Source of the DNA: Rhodococcus triatomae BKS 15-14
GTDB lineage: Bacteria; Actinomycetota; Actinomycetes; Mycobacteriales; Mycobacteriaceae
Direction: 5' to 3'
DNA: 64,000 nucleotides
Assembly (NCBI GenBank): GCA_000341795.1
Contig: AODO01000006.1
Coordinates: 1 to 64,000 of the forward strand
In this document: positions 18,272 through 28,974 of the stretch, in pieces
Numbering within the stretch: position 1 is the first letter of the stretch
Layout: each line of letters starts with the position of its first letter
The notes under the pieces: model-generated
What the model was told of the DNA's origin: nothing
Databases searched by the model: none
What the model saw: the letters and a program-made list of their open reading frames with translations, nothing else
Program-made: the position numbers and the translations under genes

Positions 18272-19402
18272 TTGTCCAGGCACCGCGCGCCCTCCACGAC
18301 TCGCAGTTACGGCACAGTCCCAGTACCGGACACCTCGTATGCCGGAAACTTCGCAGCTCAGACCGTCACACCGCGCCAGAACCCGAGTAGACGCCGGGAT
18401 CGGCTGGCGGAGGACGACGCGAGCACACCTTCACATCCGCAGTACTCGGCTCCGCGTTACACCGGGTCATCACGTTTCGAGACCCACGGCTCCATGAACA
18501 AACCGAATACGAACCATCGCGACACTCGCCACGGCTACGACGAGATTCCCGACGGACCCACGTCGATCGTCCCCGCCCTTCCCGAGTACCCCCCGCACGC
18601 GAACACCACGGACCTCCCCTCGTCCGACGATGCGAATGTCGCAGCTCCCGCTCGCCGCGGTGGAGCGCACCGCATCCCCACCCCGCCCACCGCCCTGAAG
18701 GGCCGCGCCGCTGTCGTGGCAGTCGCCGCAGGCGCCGTCGTCGCCGCCGGCCAGGCCGCGGGCGACGGTCCCGACACCGCGCCCGAGTTCACCCTCGCGG
18801 CCGCCGACGACGCGTCCACCATCGCGCCGACCGCGGAGCCGCAGGCCGCGCAGTTCGCCGCGAACTCCACGGACTCGCCGCAGGCGCCGCAGGTGCTCAA
18901 CGTCGCGGACCCCGCCGACCTGACCCAGTTCTCGAACCTCCTCGCGAAGGGGCAGCGACTGAGCGAGGAGCGGGCAGCCCGCGATCTCGCCGCACGCCGC
19001 CCGCTGTTCGCACTTCCCGCGCTGGGTACCTACACCTCCGGCTTCGGCGCCCGGTGGGGCGAACTGCACGCAGGCGTCGACATCGCCAACGCGATCGGCA
19101 CCCCGATCTACGCGGTCGCAGACGGCGTCGTCATCGACTCCGGACCGGCATCGGGCTTCGGGATGTGGGTTCGCCTGCAGCACGCCGACGGCACCATCAC
19201 CGTGTACGGACACATCGACTCGTCGCTCGTGTCCGTCGGACAGCAGGTGATGGCAGGCGACCAGATCGCCCGCATGGGCAACCGCGGCTTCTCCACCGGC
19301 CCGCACCTGCACTTCGAGGTCCACATCGGCGGCGTCAACAAGATCGACCCGATCCCGTGGCTCGCCACCCGCGGCATCAGCCTCGGCATCGAACGCGACT
19401 GA
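18272..19402 (+). CDS. M23 (LytM) peptidoglycan endopeptidase, Rv0950c type
   Basis: 376 residues. A basic, Pro-rich N-terminus carries one hydrophobic segment at about residues 143-162 (GRAAVVAVAAGAVVAAGQAA), acting as signal or anchor; a linker follows, then the LytM domain (about 255-360). Zinc ligands are seen as His and Asp in HAGVDIA and His-x-His in GPHLHFEVH; the third motif piece is YTSGFGARWGELHAG. All are intact, so it should cut peptide cross-links. I chose TTG 18272 because GGAGGA lies seven bases before it and no ATG does better. Its neighbours sucC and uvrD1 match Rv0950c. A perfect CRP box lies upstream. Confidence 0.88.
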   Translation: MSRHRAPSTTRSYGTVPVPDTSYAGNFAAQTVTPRQNPSRRRDRLAEDDASTPSHPQYSAPRYTGSSRFETHGSMNKPNTNHRDTRHGYDEIPDGPTSIVPALPEYPPHANTTDLPSSDDANVAAPARRGGAHRIPTPPTALKGRAAVVAVAAGAVVAAGQAAGDGPDTAPEFTLAAADDASTIAPTAEPQAAQFAANSTDSPQAPQVLNVADPADLTQFSNLLAKGQRLSEERAARDLAARRPLFALPALGTYTSGFGARWGELHAGVDIANAIGTPIYAVADGVVIDSGPASGFGMWVRLQHADGTITVYGHIDSSLVSVGQQVMAGDQIARMGNRGFSTGPHLHFEVHIGGVNKIDPIPWLATRGISLGIERD

Positions 19403-19415
19403 CCCGCACCACCTC

Positions 19416-21895
19416 TCAGTCCGCGGCGATCGCCGCGACCACCGTCCGCCGGGACGCCTGCACTGCGGGCACGATCGCCCCGACCATCGCCAGCGCGGTC
19501 GCCGCCGCGGTGAACAACAACAGGACCGGTCCGACGTCGTAACGCACGTCCACCCCGAGCACGCCGGTCATGGCGAGCGAGTTCACGTACTGGTTCACCG
19601 CCCCGAACAGGGCGCCGAGCCCGCCGCCGACCAGGCCGATCGCCGCGGCCTCCGCCAGCACCGACCGCGACACGAACCGCCGCGACGCCCCCATCGCGCG
19701 CACCACACCGATCTCGCGCCGCCGCTCGAGCACCGACAGCGTCAGCGTGTTCAGCAGGGCCACCGCTGCGACGACCACGACGATCCACGCCATCGCCGCG
19801 ATGAGCACGGTGGCGCCACGCACCGACGCCTCCACGGCACTCACACTCTCGGCGCCCGAGTACACGTGCATCCCGTCGGGCACCACCGCGCGCAGTCCGG
19901 CCAGGACCGCGGACGGATCCGCTCCCGGCTCGAACTGCACGCCGAGGATCGTCGACCCGGGTCGCTCGTACCACTGCCGCAGCTGCGTCATCGACAGCGC
20001 GACGACACCGGAGGTCGCGGAGAAGAACGGCACCACCTGCAGCACCTCGACCGAGTGCACACCGGTGGGCGTGGGGAGGTCCACATGGTCACCCGACTGC
20101 AATCCGAGCGCGCGGGCGACGTCCCGGGACACCGCCACACCGTCGCCGGCGAGCAGCCGGGCGAGCGTGTCGTCGGTGAGTGAGCGGACCGGCGGCGCGG
20201 TGCTGCCGGCCTCGATGCCGGTGAGCATCACCCGAGAGTCGCCGAGGGATGCGAAGGCCATCTGTCCGGACCCGACGCCAGCGACGCCGGGAACGGAGAG
20301 AACCGCGGACTCCACCTCCGGCGGCAGGATCGGGGCGGTGGGGAAGACGCCCGGGTCCGACGGGCCGACGTAGGCGTCGACCTCACCGAGCGAGGCGAAA
20401 CTCGCTGTCGCCGAGTCGATCACGTTCGAGTTCGTGCCCATCGTCGACACCGTCATCGAGATCCCGACGAGCACCGTCATCAACGTCGCCCACACGCGGC
20501 GCGGCGCCCGCTCGAGGGTCGCGGCGGCCAGCGCACCCGGCGCACCGAACACCCGGGCCACGGTCGAGGTGGCTCGCACCAGCCACGGCGCCGCCGCCAG
20601 GCACACCAGCACCTGGGCGACCGTCGTCAACGCGATCGCGAGAACCGACATCCGGCCCGCATCCGACGTGGCGACGGCGAACGCCGCTGCAGCAGCGGCG
20701 ACACCGCCGGCGAGGGCCGCGACCCGCAGGGCCGGACGAACCGTGCCCGCCGCGGACGCCTCCAGCGGAACCAGTGCCTCGACGGGGGACACCGCGTGCA
20801 CCTGCCGGGCCGCGAGGGCGGCCGCGGCCACCGACGCCGCCACGCACGCCGTGATCGCGACCGGAATCGCGTAGCCGGGCAACAGGTATTCGGTGTCGGC
20901 CTCGAAGCCCTGCAGCAGCGCGGCGGGCAGGGACCCGATCGCGGCCCGTCCCACCAGCACGCCGAGCGCGCTGCCGATCAGCCCGGCGACCGCACCGAGC
21001 AGCGCCGATTCGATCAGCAGGTCGCGGACGATCATCCGCTGCCTGCCCCCGAGCGCCCGCAGCAGGGAGATGGTCGGCCGACGCGCCGCGACCGCCATCC
21101 CCGTCACCGTGTAGATCAGGAATCCCGCCACCACCAGTGCCCCCGACGCCGCGGACAGGGTGAGGGCGCGCATCACCGCGATCCCACCGCCGGACTGGGC
21201 GGCCCGAACGCTCGGCTCGGCGACGATCGCCCGGCCCGCCACCGCCGTGGAGATGTCGGCGCGGAGCTGCGCGGTGTCGACTCCCGGTGCGGCGACCACC
21301 AGGATCGAGTCGATCCGGTTTGGTCGGCCCGTCAGCGCCTGTGCCGTCGCCAGCGGCGCGACCGCGAACCGCCCCGCGGAGAGTCGCTCGGTGTCCGGCG
21401 CGAGGACCGCGGCCACGGTCGCCGACCCAGCGCCGAGGTCCACCCGCTCCCCGGCCGACAGACCCGTCCCGGGGCCCACCGCCACACCGCCGGGAGTGGC
21501 GGCGAGTGCGCCCGCCGCGGGCGCGATCGCCCCCTGCAGCTCGCTGCCCAGACCCGCCGTCCGGCCGTCCGCACCGAGCAGCAGGATCCGGTCGGGACCG
21601 GCAGCGGCCCGCAGCATCGGCGCCGCCGTCTCGACCCCGGGCACGCCCGCGACGACCGGGACCAGCGACTCGTCGAACCCGCTGTCGGTGACGCCGGAGA
21701 CCTCGAGGTCGGCGTTGCCGCCGATCCCCGACACGAGCCGGTCCGCGGACCCGGTGACCGACCCGGCTATGCCGAACACCGCGACCAGCAGGCACGCGGC
21801 CGTCGCGACGACCGACAACGTCATCACCGTGCGTCCCGGATGCACCCGCATCTCCCGCAGGTTCAGCACCCGCACCCGCGACAGCGCGGCAGCGG

Positions 21896-21899
<4 letters not shown>
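19416..21899 (-). CDS. FtsX/MacB-type ABC transporter permease
   Basis: 827 residues with the duplicated FtsX layout: an N-terminal helix, an extracytoplasmic domain (about 45-260), three helices with a cytoplasmic coupling motif (RRPTISLLRALGGRQRMI), a fourth helix, then a second half repeating this with RRREIGVVRAMGASRRFV near the C-terminus. Such permeases work mechanically on lipoproteins, antimicrobial peptides or lipids and do not form a simple channel. The GTG start overlaps the ATPase stop (GTGA at 21896-21899). Opposite is a two-component system, which suggests an envelope-stress exporter. Confidence 0.88.
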
Positions 21900-22614
<715 letters not shown>

Positions 22615-22618
<4 letters not shown>

Positions 22619-22992
22619 GCCCGCGCTCCGGCCGTCGCCCGACCGGTCAGGTGCGCGTCGGCCATCGCCTGCTCGCCTGCCTGTTGACGACGCAGCGCGG
22701 CCGACGTCTCGGCACCGGCGTTCAGTGCGGCGCGCAGTGCGGGTTGCTCGGCCGCGAGCCGCAGCCAGGCGTCGCGGGGCGTCGTGCCGTCCTCGACCGC
22801 CTGGTCGAGCAGCGCCGCCAGGTGCTCGCTCCACCGGTGTTGCAGGGCGAGCAGGATCTCGTCGGGCGAGGTGAAGTGGCGCCGGGCTCCCGGTACGTCG
22901 GCGAGCCTGCGCACCACCGTCGGGTCGGTCTCGGCTCGGAACAGCACGTCCTCGAGCACCTGCCGTCGCGCTCGAAACTCGGTCCAGGACAT
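22615..22992 (-). CDS. hypothetical protein leading the ABC exporter operon (125 aa)
   Basis: Starts MSWTEFRARRQVLEDVLFRA (ATG 22992, with GGGGGTGA upstream) and is almost entirely helical and charged, with no membrane segment or cysteines. No family is recognised. The stop overlaps the ATPase start as GTGA, so it is a fixed partner of the transporter; it may be a cytoplasmic regulator or adaptor of the ABC complex. An upstream in-frame GTG or ATG would extend it by 27 residues into the promoter region and is unlikely. Confidence 0.65.
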
Positions 22993-23084
22993 CTCGTCAC
23001 CCCCAGGGCATCTCGTCGGCGAACCACCTGACGTCAACGCTACGAACGGGCGGGTGCGCCGTCGCCGTGCCACGGGAGGGACTT

Positions 23085-23108
23085 CGTCTCCTACCCCGGT
23101 AGGAGACG
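23085..23108. promoter_or_regulatory. 24-bp palindrome between ABC exporter operon and two-component genes
   Basis: CGTCTCCTA (23085-23093) and TAGGAGACG (23100-23108) are perfectly inverted around CCCCGG. It lies in the 169-base divergent region, 93 bases from the small ABC-operon gene and 54 bases from the kinase. A NarL-type response regulator dimer would fit such a site, giving autoregulation and control of the exporter. Assignment of the binder is inferred. Confidence 0.6.
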
Positions 23109-23161
23109 GGCTCCGCTGCCGGGTGGATGCGGGGCCACTCGGGCGCGCCTAGTCTGACCCT

Positions 23162-24370
23162 GTGCCGATCACGCGGTTCTTCAGGCAGCGACTCGCCGCC
23201 AGCGGGTACGACTACCCGTTGTCCGTCCCGGTGTTCGCACACATCGCCACCGGAATGATCGCCGTGGTCGCCGTCGCGCAGCGCGACGCGTTCGTCCCAC
23301 CCGGATGGCCGCTGCTGGTCGGCGCCGTCGTCGCGATCGCCCCGATGGTCGCGGACATCGTCCGTCCCGGCGCGCTGGTACCCCGACCGGCACTCGCCGC
23401 CGTCGTCATCGTCGCGACCGCGCTTCTGATGCTCGACCCGCCGCCGACCGAATTCGACCTCGCACCCCTCCTGCTGGCGATGATGGCCGGCGAGGTCGCC
23501 GCGACATCGGGGCTGGCACTGAGCCTGACCTTGACGGGTGTCGCGATGGCGGTCCCGCTCGTGTTCGCCGCCGCGGGCCGTCTCGACGGTTCCGCGGCCT
23601 GGTACGTCCTCGCGATCGCTCTCGGCTGGGTCATCGGGCGGCTCATGCAGATCCAGCTGCGACTGCTGCAGCAGGAACGGCAGGCCCGTGTCGTGCAGGC
23701 CGAGCAGTCCGCGGTCGCCGAACGGCAACGTATCGCACGGGAGGTGCACGACGTGATCGCGCACTCGCTCAGTGTCACGCTGCTGCACCTGACGGCGGCG
23801 CGGCGCGAGCTCGAACAGGACCGCGACGTCGACGAGGCCATCGACGCCCTCACCGACGCCGAGCGGCTCGGCAGGCAGGCGATGGCCGACATCCGCCGCA
23901 CGGTGGGCCTGCTCGGTGCCGGATCCTCCGGCGCCCAGCCGGAACCGGGGATCGGCGACGTCCCCGAACTGGTGGAGGACTACTGCCGCGCCGGCCTGCC
24001 GGTTCGGTACGAGTTACGCGGCGACCCGGCGGCGATCACCGCCGCCACCGGTCTCGGGATCTACCGGATCTCCCAGGAGTCGCTCGCCAACGTCGTCAAG
24101 CACGCGCCGGGGCTCGGCGCCGATGTCCTGGTGTCGATCGACGCGGACACCGTCACGGTCGATGTCCGCAATCCCGTCCGCGGCCGAGCGACATCACCCG
24201 AACGGGCCACCGGAAGCGGACTTCGCGGCATGCGGGAACGGGTCGCCCTGCTCGGCGGCGACCTGCAGGCCGGACCGTCTCCCGGCGGGTGGCGGGTCCA
24301 CGCCCGAATGCCGTTGCCCGGCAGCAGTTGTGCCCTCGGCCTGATCCGCAAGATGCCGAGGACGACATGA
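23162..24370 (+). CDS. NarL-family sensor histidine kinase
   Basis: 402 residues. Four to five membrane helices occupy residues 20-165 with almost no extracytoplasmic loop, as in intramembrane-sensing kinases. The HisKA_3 dimerisation helix carries the phosphorylated His196 in IAREVHDVIAHSLSVTLLHL. The ATP-binding domain has N and G boxes (SLANVVKHAPG; GSGLRGMRERVALLGGDL). GTG 23162 begins right after the promoter region. It overlaps the response regulator as ATGA. Intramembrane kinases next to FtsX-type exporters commonly sense cell-wall-active compounds, sometimes through the transporter itself. Confidence 0.92.
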   Translation: MPITRFFRQRLAASGYDYPLSVPVFAHIATGMIAVVAVAQRDAFVPPGWPLLVGAVVAIAPMVADIVRPGALVPRPALAAVVIVATALLMLDPPPTEFDLAPLLLAMMAGEVAATSGLALSLTLTGVAMAVPLVFAAAGRLDGSAAWYVLAIALGWVIGRLMQIQLRLLQQERQARVVQAEQSAVAERQRIAREVHDVIAHSLSVTLLHLTAARRELEQDRDVDEAIDALTDAERLGRQAMADIRRTVGLLGAGSSGAQPEPGIGDVPELVEDYCRAGLPVRYELRGDPAAITAATGLGIYRISQESLANVVKHAPGLGADVLVSIDADTVTVDVRNPVRGRATSPERATGSGLRGMRERVALLGGDLQAGPSPGGWRVHARMPLPGSSCALGLIRKMPRTT

Positions 24371-25029
24371 CAACGGACGTTCGGGTGCTACTCGTCGACG
24401 ACCAGGAACTGGTGCGGTCGGGGTTGCGACGGATTCTGCGTCGCAAGGACGGCTTCGTCATCGCAGGCGAATGCGCGGACGGCTCCGAGGTCCGGGCGGC
24501 CGTACGCGAGCACGCACCGGACGTGGTGCTGATGGACCTGCGGATGAAACGGATGGACGGCATCACCGCCACTCGTGAACTGCGCGGCGGCGACGCGCAT
24601 CCCCCGGTGCTCGTGCTCACCACCTTCGACGACGACGAACTGCTGTCGGGGGCGCTGCGGGCGGGCGCCGCCGGGTTCATCCTCAAGGACTCCCCCGCCG
24701 AGGAACTGATCCGCGGCGTGCGGACCGTCGCGGCGGGCGGGTCGTGGCTGGATCCGGCGGTGACGGGTCGGGTGCTGACCACCTATCGCGCGGCGGCCCC
24801 GGTGCCGGGTGGCGCCGGCCGGACGTCGGAGCTGACGGCGCGGGAAGCCGAGGTGCTGGCCCTGATCGGCCGCGGACGGTCCAACACGGAAATCGCGGCG
24901 GAGCTCGGCATCTCCGAGGTGACGGTCAAGTCGCACGTGGGGCACATCTTCGTCAAACTCGACCTCCGCGACCGCGCGGCCGCCATCGTCTACGCCTTCG
25001 ACCACGGCATCGTCACCCCCGGCGGCTGA
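24367..25029 (+). CDS. NarL/FixJ-family response regulator
   Basis: 220 residues. Receiver domain: acidic pair at Asp11-Asp12, phospho-acceptor Asp57 in VVLMDLRM, Thr85-Thr86 and Lys107 in FILKDSP. The LuxR-type HTH lies at about 150-215 (LTAREAEVLALIGRGRSNTE, then SEVTVKSHVGHIFVKL). It is translated from the ATGA overlap with its kinase. The probable target is the divergent ABC unit and its own promoter through the palindrome at 23085-23108. Confidence 0.93.
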   Translation: MTTDVRVLLVDDQELVRSGLRRILRRKDGFVIAGECADGSEVRAAVREHAPDVVLMDLRMKRMDGITATRELRGGDAHPPVLVLTTFDDDELLSGALRAGAAGFILKDSPAEELIRGVRTVAAGGSWLDPAVTGRVLTTYRAAAPVPGGAGRTSELTAREAEVLALIGRGRSNTEIAAELGISEVTVKSHVGHIFVKLDLRDRAAAIVYAFDHGIVTPGG

Positions 25030-25050
25030 CACCCCTCCCGCCCCCCCTTC

Positions 25051-25178
25051 CGGCTGAAGGTGGCCTCCATCTCGCTGATGCGAACGAAGGCCACCTTCAG
25101 CCGTCCGCCCCCGTCCGCCGCCCAACGGCTGAAGGCCACCATCGTCTCGGTCACGCGCATGAAGGCCACCTTCAGCCG
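25051..25178. repeat. two 53-nt palindromic repeat units, left of the nuclease-like gene
   Basis: Units at 25051-25103 and 25126-25178, 22 bases apart. Each begins CGGCTGAAGG and ends CCTTCAGCCG. In the first, the outer 16 bases are a perfect inverted repeat around a 21-base loop; in the second the outer ten pair and GAAGGCCACC is repeated directly. The constant right half is GAAGGCCACCTTCAGCC. Two more units of the same length lie on the other side of the next gene. Confidence 0.9.
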
Positions 25179-25243
25179 TTCATCCACAGGTCCGAAACCT
25201 GTCCACAGGCGCGGGCGAAAGCCCTTTCGGGACAGGGGAACGG

Positions 25244-26221
25244 GTGCGGGACATCCGGCACGATCCCGGCATGCGACGAGGTGAATGGGCCGGGCGGCTC
25301 GACGACATCAGGCGCGCCAGCCCTCACGGGGTGGTCCGAGTGGCAGATCTCAGCGCCGAGGGAATCTCGGGGTCGGCGATCTCGCAGCGCTGCACAGCCG
25401 ACGGACCGTGGCAACGCCTGCTGCCCGGGGTTGTGCTCATGCACAACGGGCAGCCGACACCGCAGCAACGCTCAGCGGCCGCGCTGCTCTACTGCGGCCC
25501 CGAGGCCCTGCTCACGGGCCGCGCGGCGCTGCACGAACACGGCTTCGGGGCGGGGACGACCGGTGAGGTACACGTGCTCGTCCCGCACCACCGGCAACGG
25601 GTGTCGACCGGGTTCGTTCTCGTGGAGCGGACAACCCGGCTGCCGGAGCCGTTGTACCGCAACGATTTCGCCTGCGCACCACCGGCACGGGCGACTCTGG
25701 ACGTCGCGCGGCGCCTGCGCTCGCTGGACGCGGTGCGCGCACTGGTGTCGGAAGTGGTCCAACGGGAACGGATCCAGCCGGCTGCGCTGTCTCGTGAGCT
25801 GGAGGCGGGCAGCCGAAGAGGATCAGCTCTGCCACGAATCGTTCTCGACGAAGTGGCCGCGAACGTCCACTCTGTTGCGGAGGCGCGGGCACGCGAGGTC
25901 GCCGCGGCCTCGGGCCTGCCCGACATGCTGTTCAACCCCTCGATCCACGCCGCCGACGGACGGTTCATCGCCCGCCCCGACGGTTGGTTCGACGATGTCG
26001 CCATGGCCTGGGAAATCGACTCGCTGAACTGGCATCTGCGCGCTGACGACTACGCGGCGACGGTGAAGCGACGGGCCCGACTGCAGAGCTGTGGAATAGT
26101 CGTCTACTCGGTGATTCCACGACAGCTGACGGAGGAGCCTGCTCGCGTGCTGTCGGAGTTGCGGGCGCACCACGCCCTCGCCGCGTCCCGTCCCCGCCCC
26201 GACGTCCACGTCCGCTCCTGA
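25244..26221 (+). CDS. AbiEi-like wHTH / Vsr-like nuclease-fold protein (DUF559-type)
   Basis: 325 residues from GTG 25244 (AGGGGAA six to seven bases upstream); an in-frame ATG at 25271 is the alternative. The N-terminal part (GVVRVADLSAEGISGSAISQ, then RCTADGPWQRLLPGVVL) resembles the winged-helix domain of AbiEi antitoxins. The C-terminal part has the pattern of very-short-patch-repair-like PD-(D/E)XK folds: RPDGWFDDVAMAWEID, NWH, then KRRARLQSCGIVVYSVIPRQ. Such genes occur in many actinobacteria, usually uncharacterised. No toxin partner is adjacent. Two 53-nt repeats on each side enclose it exactly. Confidence 0.75.
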   Translation: MRDIRHDPGMRRGEWAGRLDDIRRASPHGVVRVADLSAEGISGSAISQRCTADGPWQRLLPGVVLMHNGQPTPQQRSAAALLYCGPEALLTGRAALHEHGFGAGTTGEVHVLVPHHRQRVSTGFVLVERTTRLPEPLYRNDFACAPPARATLDVARRLRSLDAVRALVSEVVQRERIQPAALSRELEAGSRRGSALPRIVLDEVAANVHSVAEARAREVAAASGLPDMLFNPSIHAADGRFIARPDGWFDDVAMAWEIDSLNWHLRADDYAATVKRRARLQSCGIVVYSVIPRQLTEEPARVLSELRAHHALAASRPRPDVHVRS

Positions 26222-26248
26222 TCTCCTCCCGGCGCCGACCAACCCAAC

Positions 26249-26378
26249 CGGCCGAAGGCCACCTTCACCTCACTCAACCGCACGAAGGCCACCTTCAGCC
26301 CGACAACCCCCGGCCAACTCAACGCCGGCTGAAGGTCACCTTCACCCTGCTCAACCGCACGAAGGCCACCTTCAGCCG
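26249..26378. repeat. two 53-nt palindromic repeat units, right of the nuclease-like gene
   Basis: Units at 26249-26301 and 26326-26378, 24 bases apart. Each contains two GAAGGnnACCTTC near-palindromes around a CTCAACCGCAC centre and ends CCTTCAGCC. Same unit length as the left pair. The right pair begins 27 bases after the nuclease-like stop and ends 38 bases before the uvrD1 stop. No other copy was seen in the window. Confidence 0.9.
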
Positions 26379-26416
26379 GAACGGCGGGGCAGCGGCAGGG
26401 GTCGGGTCGGGTCGGG

Positions 26417-28873
26417 TCAGAGCTTGACCATGGGGACACCGCCGATGAGCATCAGGCGCACCTTGCCCGCCGATCCGAAGTCGACGGTGACCGTGGCGGT
26501 CGTGCCTGCGCCCTTCGTCTCCAGCACCGTGCCGAGACCGTACTTGTCGTGACTGACCCGGTCGCCGACGGCGAGCGCGAGGTGGTTGTTGCGCGGCCGA
26601 GCGGCACCGAAACTCGGGGTCGACTCCGCCTTCTCACGATCCCGGAAACCGCCGCCGTAGCCGCCGTTGCCGTAGCCGCCTCCGTAGCCCTGGCCGCCGC
26701 GGAATCGTCCGCCGCCGATCGCGCCGCCCATGCCCGGCCCGGGATCCTCCCGGCGCCAGTCGATGAGGTGCTGCGGGATCTCCTGCAGGAATCGGGATTC
26801 CGGGTTGGTGATCGGCTGACCCCACGCGGACCGCAGGACGGCCCGCGTCACGTACAGCCGCTGCCGGGCGCGCGTGATGCCGACGTACGCCAGTCGCCGC
26901 TCCTCCGACAGCTCCGCCGGATCGCCGAGCGCCCGCATGTGCGGGAACTGGCCGTCCTCCCAGCCGGTGACGAACACGACGGGGAACTCCAGGCCCTTCG
27001 CGGTGTGCAGCGTCATGAGGGTGACGACGCCGTCGCCGTTGTCCGGTAGTTGGTCCGAGTCGGCGACGAGGGACACCCGTTCCAGGAACGCGGCGAGCGA
27101 ACCGGGGTCGGGTTCGCCGTCACCGAGTGCCGGGTCGTCCTCTCCTGCCGCGGCGAGCGCACCCTCGAGCGCCTCGTCGATGTCGGTGTCCAGACCGGCC
27201 GCGTTGCGGGCGTCCGAACTGAATTCGCGTGCGACGCTGACGAGTTCGTTGAGGTTGTCGAGTCGGGCACCGTCCTGCGGGTCGCTGCTCGCCTCCAGCT
27301 CGGCACGGTACCGGGTCCGGTCGAGAACCGCTTCGGCGACATCGCCGATGTCGATCAGGCCCGTGTCGTCGGGCTGCATGCCCGCCCGGAGCTCGTCCAT
27401 CATCTCGGTGAACGCGGCGATGGCGTTCTGCGATCGCGTGTTCAGCAATGCGACCCTGCCGTCGGCGGCATCGCGGAGAGCGGCGGCGAATCCGATTCCG
27501 CGCTGCTCCGCGTGCACCGCCACGCACGCCTCGGCGCGGTCGCCGATACCGCGGCGGGGCGTGTTGAGGATGCGACGCAGGCTCACGGTGTCGTCGGGGT
27601 TCGCCAGCACCCGCAGGTACGCGACGATGTCGCGCACCTCCTTGCGCTCGTAGAAGCGAACGCCACCGACCACCTTGTACGGCAGGCCGAGACGGATGAA
27701 CACCTCTTCGAGGGCACGGGACGAGTTGTTCGTCCGATAGAAGACGGCGACGTCACCGAACTTGGCGTCGCCCGCGTCGACGAGCCGGTCGATCTCCGAC
27801 GCGACGAACGACGCCTCGTCGTGCTCGTTGTCGGCGACGTACCCGACGATGAGGTCGCCCTCGCCCGACGCGGTCCACAGCTTCTTGTCCCGCCGGCCGG
27901 TGTTCCGGGAGATCACCGAGTTCGCCGCGGACAGGATGTTCTGCGTCGAGCGGTAGTTCTGTTCGAGCAGGATGGTGCGGGCCTGCGGGTAGTCGCGCTC
28001 GAACTCCTCGATGTTGCGGATCGTCGCCCCGCGGAACGCGTAGATGGACTGGTCGGCGTCACCGACGACGCACAGCTCCGACGGCGGTACCGCGTCCCCC
28101 TCCTGCCCGACGAGTGTGTTCACCAGCACGTACTGGGCGTGGTTGGTGTCCTGGTACTCGTCGACGAGGACGTGCCGGAAGCGGCGCCGGTAGTACTCGG
28201 CGACCTGCGGATGCTGCTGCAGCAGGGCAACGGTCTCGCCGATGAGGTCGTCGAAGTCGAGGGCGTTCGCCGCCCGCAGCCGCGCCTGGTAGTGCCCGTA
28301 CACCTGCGCGACCAGCCGGACCACCTCGTTGGTCTCGCGGTCGGCGTTCGCGGCCGCCTCCTCCGGACCGATCAGCTCGTTCTTGAGGTTCGAGATGTTG
28401 GTGGCGAGCAGCCGCGCCGAGTACTTCTTCTGGTCGATCTCGAGATCCTTCGAGATCATCGTCAGCAGCCGGCGCGAGTCGTCGGCGTCGTAGATCGTGA
28501 AGTTCGAGTTGAGGCCCGGCAACAACGCCGCCTGCATGCGCAGGATCCGGACACAGGTCGAGTGGAACGTCGAGACCCACATGCTGTTCGCGCGCGGCCC
28601 GACCAGTTGCGCAACGCGTTCCCGCATCTCGGCCGCGGCCTTGTTGGTGAAGGTGATGGCGAGCACCTGGCCGGGGTTGACGTCCCGTTCCGCGAGCAGG
28701 TAGGCGATCCGCCTGGTGAGGACGGCGGTCTTGCCGGAGCCTGCGCCTGCGACGATCAGCAGTGGCGACCCCGTGTGCACGACAGCCTCGTGCTGCTGCG
28801 GATTCAATCCGTCCAGGAGGTCTGCCGTGGTGCTGCGGATGCCGGCGTGCTGTGCTGCGGAAAAGGTGTTCAT
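26417..28873 (-). CDS. pcrA: UvrD/PcrA-type superfamily 1 DNA helicase (UvrD1)
   Basis: 818 residues; 3'-5' helicase for nucleotide excision repair and clearing of replication obstacles. Q motif LNPQQHEAV (23-31), Walker A AGAGSGKT (42-49), the Ia motif ITFTNKAAAEM, motif II VLVDEYQDTN, motif III VGDADQSIYAFRGA, motif IV LEQNYRST, motif V VTLMTLHTAKGLEFPVVFVTG and motif VI YVGITRARQRLYV are intact. A Gly-rich linker precedes the C-terminal Tudor-like module (GDRVSHDKYGLGTVLE), which in mycobacterial UvrD1 contacts Ku and RNA polymerase. Position equals Rv0949. Confidence 0.96.
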   Translation of the reverse strand: MNTFSAAQHAGIRSTTADLLDGLNPQQHEAVVHTGSPLLIVAGAGSGKTAVLTRRIAYLLAERDVNPGQVLAITFTNKAAAEMRERVAQLVGPRANSMWVSTFHSTCVRILRMQAALLPGLNSNFTIYDADDSRRLLTMISKDLEIDQKKYSARLLATNISNLKNELIGPEEAAANADRETNEVVRLVAQVYGHYQARLRAANALDFDDLIGETVALLQQHPQVAEYYRRRFRHVLVDEYQDTNHAQYVLVNTLVGQEGDAVPPSELCVVGDADQSIYAFRGATIRNIEEFERDYPQARTILLEQNYRSTQNILSAANSVISRNTGRRDKKLWTASGEGDLIVGYVADNEHDEASFVASEIDRLVDAGDAKFGDVAVFYRTNNSSRALEEVFIRLGLPYKVVGGVRFYERKEVRDIVAYLRVLANPDDTVSLRRILNTPRRGIGDRAEACVAVHAEQRGIGFAAALRDAADGRVALLNTRSQNAIAAFTEMMDELRAGMQPDDTGLIDIGDVAEAVLDRTRYRAELEASSDPQDGARLDNLNELVSVAREFSSDARNAAGLDTDIDEALEGALAAAGEDDPALGDGEPDPGSLAAFLERVSLVADSDQLPDNGDGVVTLMTLHTAKGLEFPVVFVTGWEDGQFPHMRALGDPAELSEERRLAYVGITRARQRLYVTRAVLRSAWGQPITNPESRFLQEIPQHLIDWRREDPGPGMGGAIGGGRFRGGQGYGGGYGNGGYGGGFRDREKAESTPSFGAARPRNNHLALAVGDRVSHDKYGLGTVLETKGAGTTATVTVDFGSAGKVRLMLIGGVPMVKL

Positions 28874-28974
28874 CGCCTGTCTACGCTACCGCCGTCCACC
28901 GACAGCGGGTGGCGCGGCCGCGGCCCGTCGACCCGCTCGGCGAGCGTCGACGCCGCGCGTGGCAAAATGAGCTG

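Noticed and set aside
25215-25228. CGAAAG-CC-CTTTCG palindrome before the nuclease-like gene.
   Set aside because: Too short to call as an operator without a second copy.
25051-26378. The 53-nt repeats as a short CRISPR array.
   Set aside because: Only two units on each side, palindromic, with short spacers of no CRISPR-like regularity and no cas genes.
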